In this document: one piece after another, positions 53,708-64,000 of the stretch | How positions within the stretch are numbered: position 1 is the first letter of the stretch | Layout: every line of letters begins with the position of its first letter | NCBI GenBank assembly: GCA_964036045.1 | Contig: OZ038389.1 | Location: 64,770,453-64,834,452 of the forward strand | DNA: 64,000 nucleotides | Source: Eutreptiella sp. 'Long Island Sound 2002' | Lineage: Eukaryota > Euglenozoa > Euglenophyceae > Eutreptiales > Eutreptiaceae | Direction of reading: 5' to 3' | Notes under the pieces: model-generated | Seen by the model: only the letters and a program-made list of their open reading frames with translations | Databases searched by the model: none | What the model was told of the DNA's origin: nothing | Translations under genes and position numbers: made by a program

Positions 53708-56700
53708 TTCCCCCAAAACTGCACAGCTCTGAACCTTGATCCGAGAGCCATCTTGAGTACCGTATAGGCTTGCAAGCTCATCTTGGTCTCCACCTCCCTT
53801 CCCCCCAAAACGATTTAGGACAAAACGCTTCGTATCGCATCTCAAGAGCACGGGCATGCTGAGGAGGAACGTGCCCTCTGTTTAGCTCTGCACCATTGGG
53901 TGGCAATCCTGTCCCGAACCCTTGTCCAAGATACACATTAGACAATTTGGGAGGTAGGTTGGTAGCCTGCACAGTGCATGCACGGTGCACGGTGACGACA
54001 CATCTTTGGCTGCTGGTGAGACTGCCTCATGGGTGCGCTGCTTGTGTTGGCATATGCTCGCAGTTGCTGGGCTGTAGTGGTCGGTGTATTTTTAGACCAT
54101 CTGGGGCGGTTCTCGGCAGTTATGGTCGTGGTGCTCAATATGCCTCACAGGCCTGTTGCTGTTGCAAAACTGACCATGTCTACACAGACTGCGACATCCA
54201 ATTCAACAGTGTGCCCCGCTTCTCTTTGTAGGAAGTGCTGCACAGTGCACGCACTCTGCGCTCAATGAGGTCAGCAGTAAGCAGTACAAAGGCCATTTGT
54301 TGCGAATGAGCTCCCACTTGTTCGTGCGCTCCGCAACTGCGTCAAGAAGACAAATGCTGAAAGGGTTTAATGCTTCCAAAAGCTGTTTTGGTGTATGTTT
54401 ATGGGCGATACTTCAGTACTGCATATAGACTGCTGTGAAGGAGGCACCCAGCTGTGCACAGCATCAGCCACAAGCCTCACACCCCGCATCTGCAAGGCAC
54501 CACACCCATGCGAGTTTTATGATATCAGATGCCTGTTTTGGGTTGATGCGTGCAATCATCAGAATGCCTCGTATGTGCACGTCATCAGCTTGCTCAGATT
54601 ATGACCCTGCCATTTATACACACCGCCCATCGTTGCGTGGGTGATCAAGCCCTCATGAAGGCAACTAGATTGATTGTGCATATCCTGGCTGGTCGTGGTC
54701 AGCTCATCTTGGTCAGCACCAAAAAAAATATCCTGGCTGGTCGTGGAACTTGGGCGATGTTCTGTTGCTTGACCCCCCCCCCCCTCCCACCTGCAGCACA
54801 GTAGCAGTGGGAGGTAAGACACACAGTATGTCGCATGCAGGCAGCACTTGCCGATATATAAGTCATCAGGTGAACACGCACGAATGTTGCCGTTTGATTG
54901 TAGATATGGATGTAGCTTTATGACGGATGAATACGTTGTGCTTCATCTAGATTGTCCATAGCATATCCTCTCGAACACAAGAACAGTTGCAGTTTGAATG
55001 ATGATTGCGCCACCTGCAGCACTTTGCAGTGCATTGCAAGGTGGAGTGCAAGTGGAGTGCATCAGGTATCAGCGTTTCTGTGTGCCGTCTCTGTGTATGA
55101 GAATGGCTCTCAGTTGCAAGCTTTAGTTGGAGTTTGGGACTTATAGCTCAGGTTTTTGGGACCTGTAGGATGGGCTCATCCATGCTGAAGGACAGACAAA
55201 CTGATCTGTGTTTGGTTCTTGTGCATAATCCTGAACATGCAGCTTTCAACCCACCCTCTGTCCTGTGCCCAAGATATGCCTCATATAAGCCAAGTGCATA
55301 AACTATACATAAACAAGAAACCTTTATTGCTACCTCCCGGTGCCTTACTGTACACTTACCTTGTCTGGAAATAACAGGGAAGAAAGCTGCTTGACCATGG
55401 CACATCGGTGTGCATATAATTGGCAGACAAAGTCTAACGGTGGGTTCAGATCCTTTGTGGAGGCAGCAGTCCTTGCAGACACTCACCAAACCCGCCAGCC
55501 AACCGCTGAATGAAGGCTGGCCCATCAGAGAGGATCTATATCAAGCTTGCGCAGCCACTGTACACCACCTCTGGCACTGGTGGCGACGCAATTTTAGGTT
55601 CAAAGGGAAGATGCAAGCACCCCAACCCCCTACCAGAAGTCTGAGACATCAAGACAGTGCCACCAAAACCTCTCTTGTCACTGACCTTTCACACAGTTGA
55701 ACATCCAATTGCTAGTCGCTCCCTCCTTTTGTTCCTCAATATTCTACACATTGCTGTTTTTTTCAGCCTGCAGTCTTTTCACTTCAAGAGCATCCTGGGA
55801 AGCCTATGGCTGAGCAAGTTATCCACCGCGTTTTCTGGGTTCAGATTCCGCCTACGCTCACAGGATGTCACTAGTGATCTATGGGACAATCGCAGAATTT
55901 GACTGCTCTGAACCTTGATTCCCCCCGTGTCCTTCCCCACCCCCTGTCCTTCCCGGGGGAGGGAGTGGACTTCGCAGTACTGCTGGACTAATGGCTGGAA
56001 TTGTCTATGGCGGGGACATTCAGTCTATCGGAACCGACCATTGATCCCCCGGGGGAGGGGGAGGGGGGGGGGCATCACTTGGTCAACCCCAAAATTTTGT
56101 TGCGGGTAAGTGTGTTGTCTTGCATGTCAGTGTGTTGTGAGGCACTGCCACTTGTATCCCTTGTACTTTGGCAGGACTCTTTGAAGTACTTTCTCTGGAA
56201 TGGAACGTGATAGCACAACCATGTTTACCCCTGGGACGAGTGTGATACACACCCACTCTACAGGGGCAGCTGCTTTGGGGCAGGTCATTGGCTGGTCAGA
56301 GTGTGGTGATACATATCATCACATCACTTGTGAGTGTGATGGCAAGGCAGTGGTGCATGACTGTGCATCTGTCCATCGCCTCTCACTGCAGAGATTGTGT
56401 GAGCAAAACTGCCGGTATGTGGTATGTCATGGTATGTGGGGTATGGGACACAGTTTTGGGGACAAGTTGTATTTCACAAGAGACATGCCCGAAGGCAAGT
56501 GGGTTCCCAAAGACCTGCTAGCACCTATTTCTGCCAAATGTCCTTCCCCAACCGAGGGAAGATGGTTCTTCGCCACCCCCGGGGACGGTTGCCAAATGAC
56601 GGTCCCCCACCACCCCCTGGGGAATCGCACTACCGCCGTACACACACACTATGGGGCACAGAAATTGCGGCAGAGAACGAAATGATCAAGTATGTCACGG

Positions 56701-57799
56701 TCAAAACACAATGACAAATGAAAGCAAGTGATGCAACAATACGAAAATGATGCATGCGCTTACTGGCTGCCAATGTGATGAAATTTACTCCTTGACTGGC
56801 TCCGTGTAAAATTTCTTCGTCCTGCTCCATTTGACCTTGAATTGCTGAACATGCTCACAACTTTCCACAGGAATGCTTTTGGGCAGCACCCTTGGGTGGT
56901 GGTTTGGCCCTTTTGTTCGGAGGTGTCATGAGTACCATATGTTGAGCGGCCCTCGCTGGCTCATATTGGTCTGCAGCCCCCCCCCCCCCCTCCCGCAAAA
57001 GCAATTCTGCTGAGTAAGTGGTTTGGTGTAATCACTGGTGACAACGGTATGCAATGGCTACAAGATGTGGGGTGGGCGCAGGTTCAGCGCAGATTCACCA
57101 TGATGTACATGGAACAGTACATGGAACATAGAACAGATACATACATTCATGACACAACCGTGACTGCTTGTTCCTTCTTGCGCGCATTAACAACGCCAGA
57201 GTTAAAGAGTGCCAGTAGGTGTTGTTTTCATCAGATTTCAGAATTTTAGTGTTGCTCTAGGGGGAGGGGGGGGGATGACAGCCTGGCCCTTCTTTTGGAT
57301 TTCCCCCACTAAGAAGGCACACTGTAATTATCCAAACCACAGGGCCCCATGCACTGTTTCCCTCCCTTGCAGCTTTCACCAACGTCACTCTTGGATAGAT
57401 TCTCCTTTCTCTGTGGTGTATAATTCTGGAATACGTGGCAAACAGGCAGAATAAATGGCAGAATCAACTTTGCGATGAGTTCTGTTGTGCATGCTGGGAT
57501 CACAGGTTGCCGTTTTTGCACTGTATCAAACATGCAAACACATGCTGCCCCATGCTCGCTGACTGCTAACCCCACCCCTCCCATCGGATCCTGCAAGCAC
57601 AACCTGCCAACAGCAGGGTGCACAGCATGAGGCATAGCATGTGCGCTATGACCCAACACCACCCACCTCGGTACAACAGACTGATCTGGGAGTGCAGAGG
57701 TGCACTGGTGAACAGTGACAATTCTCTTACCCCAGCCAGGGAGGTCAGGGACAATGCTGATGCGAACACTGACAAAGTGAACCATCACGAATGGAACTG
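53708..57799. other. Intergenic region with few recognisable features
   Basis: I see no convincing gene. An ACAGCTCTGAACCTTGAT-type sequence recurs at 53716 and 55900. A Cys/His-containing open frame lies at 56200-56685 (separate entry). C-runs and G-runs occur at about 54770, 56045 and 56975. Confidence 0.4.
56200..56685 (+). CDS. Hypothetical 161-codon Cys/His-containing open frame
   Basis: It starts at ATG 56200 and runs to TGA 56685. It contains several Cys and His residues in its first half (SECGDTYHHITCECDG, VHDCASVHRLSL, CEQNCRYVVCHG), a pattern that might form a zinc-binding fold but matches no family I know. There is no neighbouring exon evidence. It may be a chance or decayed transposon frame. 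Confidence 0.25.
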   Translation: MERDSTTMFTPGTSVIHTHSTGAAALGQVIGWSECGDTYHHITCECDGKAVVHDCASVHRLSLQRLCEQNCRYVVCHGMWGMGHSFGDKLYFTRDMPEGKWVPKDLLAPISAKCPSPTEGRWFFATPGDGCQMTVPHHPLGNRTTAVHTHYGAQKLRQRTK

Positions 57800-58080
57800 A
57801 ATTGCAGTGAAGGCGGTGTGAAGGAAAGCAGGGTTGGAGCACAGCGGCGGTTCCACACCTGACCTCCGAGGCCCATGAATCCTGCGGAATGCCATGCATG
57901 CAGTGCGCACACAGTGCAAAGGTTTGTATGTTGGTAACCACCCAAACCCTAGTTTTGGCCCTTTGGCAGAGGTTTGTTGTTCCATAATAGGGGGTTTTAC
58001 ACTTCTTATGCAGCTGGGATATGCCATATTTGAATTATTATCCATTTTCACCTCTTTTCACCTATCTGTGCCCATTTTCA
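57800..58080 (+). repeat. R4 copy 4 followed by R3 copy
   Basis: R4 (57800-57873, GGTTGGAGCACAGCGGCGGT and CACACCTGACCTC) is directly followed by an R3 block (57888-58080) with GGAATGCCATGCATGCAGTG, CCCTAGTTTTGGCCC and GCCATATTTGAATT. The R3 part is collinear with 44788-44970. Confidence 0.7.
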
Positions 58081-58802
58081 CCCACTTGCCATTTGGGTAG
58101 AACTACATCCTCCTCGTTTGCTTGCTGGGCTTTGGTGAAGGTGGTGGCTCATAATCTTGCAGGTGAGCTGCACAGACCATGCCTGCGTGTGCTCTTCTTG
58201 GCTTCGGCTTGGGTTGTTCACACCGCTGTCTCTCCGGCTGCTCCTCCACCTTAGATGGCTTAGGCACTTCTTCGTCTTGGAAATAGCGGGGTCTGCGGTC
58301 AGTGTTGATGGGCTGTACCTTGATCATAGTCATAGAGCCAGTATTCGTGGTCCGGCGTCTCCAACTCCATGGCCCGGGTCACACTCAATTTTTCGTAGTC
58401 CTGATGAAGGCTGTTGAGTTAAAGGACCCTGAAGATTTCAAGAACTATGAATGGGGCCTCACAATGGACAACTTCGAGTTGGCGTGGCCAACAGTGGGAC
58501 GTGGGGGGTTTCACCTGCAATGTGCATGCAATGCCCACGCAGTGCAAAAACTTGGCCCCAGTAACTGTAGGCAAAATTTGCTTTGAGTTATGGGTTGTTA
58601 TGCTATTATCCCGTGAGACAACCAAGGGAGCGAAAGCAAGAATTGTAGTAAGAAATTGTGGCCACCCGTAAGTAAAGTGCAAGGCAAGATACAAGCACGG
58701 TGTGTTATGTGGTTTGGGGAGGTGTTTGTGCCATTCCCTTGGTTTAGTTGGTGATTGATTGCCTCAAACCGGTATGGCATCTTTATGGTGCCCCCCCTCC
58801 CC

Positions 58803-59500
58803 CCGTGTCCAACGAATGCGTTGTCCAACGAACACTGCCGTTCGCCTTTTAATTTTTCTGGGCCTCATTAATGAGGTATTGGGTTTAGGTTGAAACAGCT
58901 CTGAAACCCCTCCCCCGACACAGGGACACAGAAATCCATTTGGGGGGCGGTCAATACTTCATTAAATTCTCTACAGCTTGGTGACCAGGATTTTGCATAT
59001 TGTTGATTTACCCTCATTTGTTTACCCCGTTTCCCCCAATGCGTATTGCATACCCCAAAAATGACACCCCGCTTTCATCGTTTTTGTTACACACCAAAAC
59101 GGACTTCCGTGGGCCATATGGGGGGGATCAATGGGCCATATGGCACGGGGGGGGGGGGGGTTGTGACGCCTAAGAAAAAGGCCATGTGTCAGGTGTGCCG
59201 GTATGCTGAGTGTAAGGCCATCGGACTTGAGGCTTTCGACCATGAAACACAGCCACCTCACTTAGTGTGACTTCCTTCGAAGGGTTGTGGTTCCATTCAT
59301 GCGGTGACATGGAGGATGACAATGCCCCCCCCCCCCCCGCCCTGCTCCGCAGTGTTCCGCTGTCGACGCCCGCAACAAAATCCGAAAGGCTATGCGCCCA
59401 CCAGGTACCGTATAAGCTATCCGACTATTGTCGATAGTGAAATGCCGCCGGTACATAGCAATTTCAATGACGTTCGAACCGTTGCAGTGGAATCATGATT
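58803..59500 (+). mobile_element. Solo terminus of the 34.5-kb transposon family
   Basis: CCCGTGTCCAACGAA then TTGTCCAACGAACACTGCCG repeats the tandem terminal motif of the element at 34556. Similarity continues through GGCCTCATTAATGAGGTATT. No matching right end is seen within about 1 kb. Short frames follow (AMCQVCRYAECKAIGLEAFD at about 59183-59242) but carry no recognised domain. Confidence 0.45.
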
Positions 59501-60139
59501 GCGTCCAGCGTTCTGCGTTGTCTACGTTTCCCTGGATCCTTTGCACCCAACCATGCACAAATTGATCAAAGTTGTCTCAGAAGGTTTGATTGACCTACTT
59601 GACCATGACGTTGCAACGGAACACATGGGTACACGGTAGCCCATCATTAGCTCTAATGGCATCCAAGGAACACCGTGGATAGATGCTCATCAATGCAGCC
59701 ATATTCGCCTCGACAGAGTCAACCATGACACAGAGACGGCACCACACATTGTCTCACTACTAAGCAAAGAGATGCCCCAAAGTGTGCTAAGCACACAGTT
59801 TGTGATGACTTCAAGCCTGCATTCCTCATCTTTGAATAACTGGCCTCGCTGGACATGACTAATGCCCATCTATGTACAATTTTGCAATGTTGGAGTTGGT
59901 AGTTATGGTCAATTTCCCATAATATCACGCATGCCACAATATCGAGCCCTAAGTGGGACCCACTCCTGGTGCTCTACATGTTTTTCCCTATAGGCAATCC
60001 CCCCCTTAGTGAATTTCTCCTTAGGAAATGCTGTGCACACAGTGCGAAGTTTTGGATGTCGCCATCTGCTAAGGGTTGTGCGTGCATACTACGCACGCAG
60101 AGGCTGAGATGGGGAGGGCCAGTTTTCCAAAGTTACAAT
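59500..60139. other. Intergenic, nothing recognised
   Basis: Apart from a short R3-like fragment (60028-60065, CACACAGTGCGAAGTTTTGG) I see no feature here. Confidence 0.4.
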
Positions 60140-60545
60140 CCAAATTTTTCCTGTGACGTCTTGACCGTCCAGTGGCCAAACTAAACACTCTGTGAGGCCC
60201 TTTGTTTGAAGGTAGCAGTGTGGGATGGTGTTGTTGACAAGGGGGGCGTCCTGGGGGTGAGCATAGAGACCGCTGATCAGGTCGACTAACCCCATTGGCA
60301 TTCGATAGTGGTGCAAAACCCGGCGGAGGGTGGAAAGAGGGACGCTGTTGAAGGCCTTGTTGAAGTCGATATAAAAATGGTAGGCCTGGGGACAGCGGGC
60401 AATCTCTGCAGTGACGTGGAAAAGGTGGTCCATGGTGCGAAAATTGGGGATGCCCCCGTGCTGGCTGTGGTGAATAAAGGTGTGATCTTTGATGAGGGCT
60501 TGGAGGGCGGAGGTGGCATGACGGGCCACTAGCTTGTACACCGTG
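60140..60545 (-). pseudogene. LINE (non-LTR retrotransposon) reverse transcriptase fragment
   Basis: The minus-strand frame from 60541 reads YKLVARHATSALQALIKDHT, QHGGIPNFRTMDHLF and AYHFYIDFNKAFNSVP. This is a typical RVT_1 order: a fingers segment, then motif A with FxxDFxKAFNSVP, then DLISGLY. Similarity fades after LQTKGLTE, where motif B should begin, and no YxDD box follows. It is a truncated dead copy. It is unrelated to the copy A-D family. Confidence 0.8.
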
Positions 60546-60934
60546 TTTAACAGTGCAAAAACTTCTTCTTAGTTCAGATACTCCACTGAACCATACCATA
60601 CTGTGTTTTTGAAATAGGTTGCCATATGGTGCGGCGGTCGGTCACTTGTTGCACCAAATAGTGTCTCCGGTACACGCATGTGAGCTATGGGTTGTTGCCC
60701 TGTGCCTTGTTTACAAGGATCCACTGTGTCGTGTGCCCATTTTCCAAGAATTGTCTTCAGTACCGTATGAACTTTTGGAGTGAGTCACCAAAAAAGAACA
60801 ACGAATGCACAACGGCAAGCCATTGAAAACATCTTGTGTTGAGTGCATTGACAGAGGCAAATGGGGCAAACGGGGCAAACGGGGTTTGTCATTTTGGCAA
60901 AGATTACAATAGGCGGGTTCATGTAAGGTGTGTT

Positions 60935-61000
60935 GGAAGTGGAAGTGGAAGTGGAAGTGGAAGTGGAAGTGGAAGTGGAAGTGGAAGTGGAAGTGGAAGT
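60935..61000 (+). repeat. (GGAAGT)11 hexanucleotide microsatellite
   Basis: These are eleven perfect copies of GGAAGT. Frames on both strands stay open through it (Trp-Lys or Gly-Ser repeats plus, Pro-Leu or His-Phe minus), which is a repeat artefact. Confidence 0.95.
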
Positions 61001-61414
61001 GGGGCCTCAAAAATGACACGGATGCAAGCATCGCTGTGCCATGGGTGCAAAGGCCCGTGGGCGGATCGCATGTGCAGCGGTCGGGTGAGGAACAACGGCA
61101 TACTATTGTGACAGATGCTGTTGGGAACACCATATATCTACCCTGCACGTTCTGAGTTAAGCTTTTGAGATTGTCCATAGTCGGGTTGGCGGTGAATTAC
61201 ATAGCTAGGGCCGCATGTCCTTCTTATGGTACACATACTTGTTGATGCATGTACCAACCTTGGCCCGATGAATCTCTGTACATATTCATCGCACATCTAT
61301 CTTGATAGATTGTGATGTACTCTTTATCTTTGACTAGTGATTCTCTTGTTCCAAATCAAAGCATACGTAGCAAAGAAGAGCTGAAAAGGATAATGCACGC
61401 TTAAATACAGAACA

Positions 61415-61675
61415 TCAATGGTTTATAAACGATGCAAATAGTTTTCGTGTAAAAACTGACAACAATTTGGCCCAATAGATAGTGATAAGCACTTCATGTG
61501 CACCGTTTAGGATGCAATGGAGTTGGTTAAGAGTCTGGGGCAAGTAGGTTGGGCCACACACAAGATATGACTTGGCCACCTTGGCCAAGCAACTGAGTTC
61601 AGAATCAGTTACAAAGTAGGACCACATTAAGTAGATGAAGCAATTGAGTATCTGGGTTTTGAGGTGGGAGACCAC
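61415..61675 (-). pseudogene. Possible Ty1/copia reverse transcriptase tail
   Basis: The minus-strand frame reads LNCFIYLMWSYFVTDSELSC, LAKVAKSYLVCGPTYLPQTL and NQLHCILNGAHEVLI. The spacing resembles the copia segment with YL..TRPD, S.L..y...P...H, and a.kR.LRYL.GT, but key residues are degenerate. No flanking LTRs were found. This is a tentative call. Confidence 0.3.
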
Positions 61676-62090
61676 TAGGCTTAACCTCTAAGAAAAGAGG
61701 CATGAAGTGCCTAAATTATTTCGGTAATACCCCCATGAAGGAAGATACCTCCGCTCTCTTGAGTGGTAGAGGTGAACCTCAGAGGGAGCTAGGGTCATTG
61801 CCATAGTTCGTTATGCTTCAAAACAGTGGTGAAAACGATGAAGTGTTAGTCTTGAATACTTCCCAAAGAATTGGGGGGGCTTGGCCGCGATCAAGTCTAC
61901 GACCAAAGATGTGGAAGTAACTTTTTCTTACTCCAAACGAATGAAAAGAGTTCATGTACCCCCCATGCTGCCTTCACCATGCCCACGGCTACATACATTT
62001 TTTCATCCTTAGGGGTAGGTTTTACGCTTCAAACAATCTTGATGGCTAATTCCAGTTATGCACTTGCTTGAAAAATTTGCTTCTACTCAC

Positions 62091-62463
62091 GAAGATTACG
62101 GCTGTGTAGGGTTTTCTTTTTAAGCAATGCTTCTTTGCTAGGACTCAACTTTGATGTATTTGCACGATCGCCCCAGCCTACCAATAAGTAGGCGATACTT
62201 CCTTCCAATCTTGCTGTATGCTTTTTGAGCATCGCCTCTGTCTGCATAACTGTACCCCTCGGCTTATGAATGGCACCAAAGCCGTGCAGACCTCCTTCAT
62301 CGATCTCTCCAAAAGCATTCGCTGCTGCTTTCTCCCCTCCGCTTTTTCTTGTCCCTTGGTTTTCCTCTACACCAACTGGATCATTCTCAGACGCCGAATT
62401 CACGTGAACGCGACAGTCGGCGACAAGAGTGCTCCTGCCTCCCTGGTACCGCTGGCAGTGCAT
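62091..62463 (-). CDS. Candidate exon of a minus-strand gene
   Basis: From ATG at 62463 down to 62091 the minus strand encodes about 124 residues (EAMLKKHTARLEGSIAYLLV, SPSKEALLKKKTLHSRNL). It ends at a consensus donor, C|GTGAGT (62090-62085), in phase 1. The opposite strand is also open for part of this stretch. Possible acceptors lie near 61975, but I cannot fix the next exon. No domain is recognised. If real, it would be transcribed divergently from the gene at 62875. Confidence 0.35.
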
Positions 62464-62874
62464 TGTGGCTCAAGCGAGTCTTCCTCCCCAGAGCTCCCCT
62501 GGCATATCTGAGTTCCGACTGCCTCCAATCCCTTGGTGCTCCGCCCCCTCCTCTCATTCCTCCCTCGTCTTGCTCATGTGAGGGAGTTCGAACACCCGTT
62601 CTGGGCCTGCACATGTTTCAGAAGTAGATCTTTCATCCACGCATGCTTTCTGATCGAACATTTTATTCCAGTGTGTGAAACAAGCTGAACACGCGGTTTG
62701 CCCAGGTTTGAGACCACGCGAGCGGCATGGTCATTCCATAATTTTCGTGACGTCGAGGCAAAGGCAAGGCTTCGAGGATAGCTACTGAACGTTTCAAGTG
62801 CACGGTGAAAAGCAGAGATCCATAAAAACTGCCACGGTGATCGGCATACATGAATAGTTCAAGTGGCACAAACG

Positions 62875-63720
62875 ATGTTGTCTGTACTGCAGCGACGCCA
62901 GTTCACCACCAGTGGCAACGAACAACGTAGCGGGGACTGGATTGGGATTGGGACTAGACAATTGAGGATTGATGAAACCCAACCCGACATTGGGGGATGT
63001 GCAGACAAGGAGCAAGCAGTTACCTTAGCAAAAGTCCTTAGCCAAAGTGCTGAAAACCGCCGTTGGGGGGATGTGGGGGTTAATCCTCAGTCAGTACAGT
63101 TCCGACATTTTCAAGCTTGCTGGCACAGTAATCTTCCTCCTTGCAGAACTATGGGTTTGGAGAGAGCCGTCATGGATCAGAATGTGCACCGTACGACGGC
63201 TGAAATCAAGCTCCTAGCAGATGCACCGGTGTCCTCGTACTGCTCACATGCTGTGGACATCTCTCACGACAACGAACGGGTCGACTATGGCGGAAGAAGG
63301 ATTGGTTGGTTGTTCGTTTTGGGGCTCATCGTAGGTTGTGGGGCCTTGGTGCTTATGCAATCGGAGATTGGAAGGTCGCCTTTTGTGTATCTACGCACGG
63401 AGCAAGCGGCTGCGCCTTCCACAGACATCATAGTCACGGAACCAGGGGAACCTTACACTGTCAGTGCGGAGAGGAGACCAAGACAATTGGTGCCCTCTGG
63501 AAGGAAAATGAAGCAAACAAAGATGGAGCAAGCGTATCATAGAAACAATGAGGAATATCGCCGCGTTTTGGATCCTGACGTGCTTTTCGAAGGTGTACCG
63601 TGGCCATTCAAGGGGGTGTTGTCCTCGATGGGTCGGGCGTTGGGTCGCCTTGGTAGCTGCTTCCAAGACCCACAAGAAGCTAAGAAGGCGTTGGGTATTG
63701 AAGGATTTAGCCAATACTAG
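62875..63720 (+). CDS. Hypothetical single-pass membrane protein, 281 residues
   Basis: The open frame runs from ATG 62875 to TAG 63718. A hydrophobic segment at about residues 143-161 (IGWLFVLGLIVGCGALVLM), preceded by GGRR, could be a transmembrane helix. There is no N-terminal signal peptide, so a type II-like topology is possible. The C-terminal half is basic then ends LFEGVPWPFKGVLSSMGRAL and a QDPQEAKKALGI tail. I recognise no family. An upstream GTG would add four residues, and ATG is preferred for a eukaryote. The same frame stays open for 68 codons after the TAG. It may be one exon of a larger gene. Confidence 0.5.
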   Translation: MLSVLQRRQFTTSGNEQRSGDWIGIGTRQLRIDETQPDIGGCADKEQAVTLAKVLSQSAENRRWGDVGVNPQSVQFRHFQACWHSNLPPCRTMGLERAVMDQNVHRTTAEIKLLADAPVSSYCSHAVDISHDNERVDYGGRRIGWLFVLGLIVGCGALVLMQSEIGRSPFVYLRTEQAAAPSTDIIVTEPGEPYTVSAERRPRQLVPSGRKMKQTKMEQAYHRNNEEYRRVLDPDVLFEGVPWPFKGVLSSMGRALGRLGSCFQDPQEAKKALGIEGFSQY

Positions 63721-63822
63721 CTCCGCCTTTACTTTAAAATAAGCCGAAAGTTGCCTTTGCAAGTCGCCTTTGGTGAGGATTGGAACCAAGCGGACGCTAT
63801 CGTTAGTCTTGAGTTCATAACC

Positions 63823-64000
63823 TCATTGCTCCCACAATTTCATCAGTTCAAACATGATATGCATATAGGTCGCAAGAACACAAATGTAATTATTATATAT
63901 CAGGAGCCGACCTACTTCACGGATTAGCTTTGCCTTATCCCGTGGGTTGGTCTGGCGGGTAGTGCAAACTACCTTGGGTTGTTGAGCGGTTGGGGGTTGT
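63823..64000 (-). CDS. Partial minus-strand open frame running off the window
   Basis: The frame enters from beyond 64000 and reads AQQPKVVCTTRQTNPRDKAK then LIREVGRLLIYNNYICVLAT, ending MKLWEQ and TGA at 63825-63823. The same frame then stays open beyond the TGA (GYELKTNDSVRLVPILTKGD) to 63391, so the TGA may be a real end or a disabling stop. No domain is recognised. Confidence 0.3.
   Translation of the reverse strand, partial: QPPTAQQPKVVCTTRQTNPRDKAKLIREVGRLLIYNNYICVLATYMHIMFELMKLWEQ

Overview
The window looks like a piece of a large, repeat-rich nuclear genome from a microbial eukaryote. Coding sequence is sparse and split by long GT-AG introns. Microsatellites, minisatellites and decayed transposons fill the rest, and there are no bacterial operons or ribosome binding sites. 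The double CCCH zinc-finger protein and the long low-complexity introns would fit an alga or alveolate-like protist, but that lineage guess is inference only. I recognised no rRNA, tRNA or CRISPR array. | Layout: (1) 0.2-8.2 kb is a cluster of three broken copies (A, B, C) of one reverse-transcriptase-like element, with copies of a short interspersed repeat (R1) and hairpin-forming palindromes around them. (2) 9.2-25.7 kb is a plus-strand gene that I reconstruct as ten exons encoding a 671-residue coiled-coil protein. All exon phases agree. Its introns carry a fourth reverse-transcriptase fragment (D), GT/AC/GA microsatellites, two minisatellites and other repeats. (3) 25.7-37.5 kb is a transposon graveyard: a 55-bp minisatellite, a decayed ORF region, a PIF/Harbinger-like transposase on the minus strand, a 193-bp satellite, and a possible pogo-like element with short inverted termini. 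(4) 37.5-40.4 kb is a GC-rich two-exon gene for a 483-residue protein with two CCCH zinc fingers. (5) 40.4-61.7 kb is again mostly dispersed repeats and element fragments. These include a chromodomain remnant split by a poly(A)-tailed insertion with a perfect 19-bp target-site duplication, a Harbinger-like element whose transposase frame runs into an unrelated AT-hook-bearing frame, a LINE reverse transcriptase fragment and a possible copia fragment. (6) 62.0-64.0 kb is less repetitive. It has a plausible single-exon membrane protein gene, a possible divergent minus-strand exon, and a minus-strand reading frame that runs off the window end. | Only the coiled-coil and CCCH genes, and with less certainty the membrane protein, look like intact host genes. 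The most unusual signal is the reverse-transcriptase family. All four copies carry Asp-Asn where the usual motif C has Asp-Asp. Two copies are followed by GT-repeat tracts, and one is truncated exactly at an R1 repeat. The second most unusual is the chimeric Harbinger/AT-hook open reading frame at 52.8-53.4 kb.
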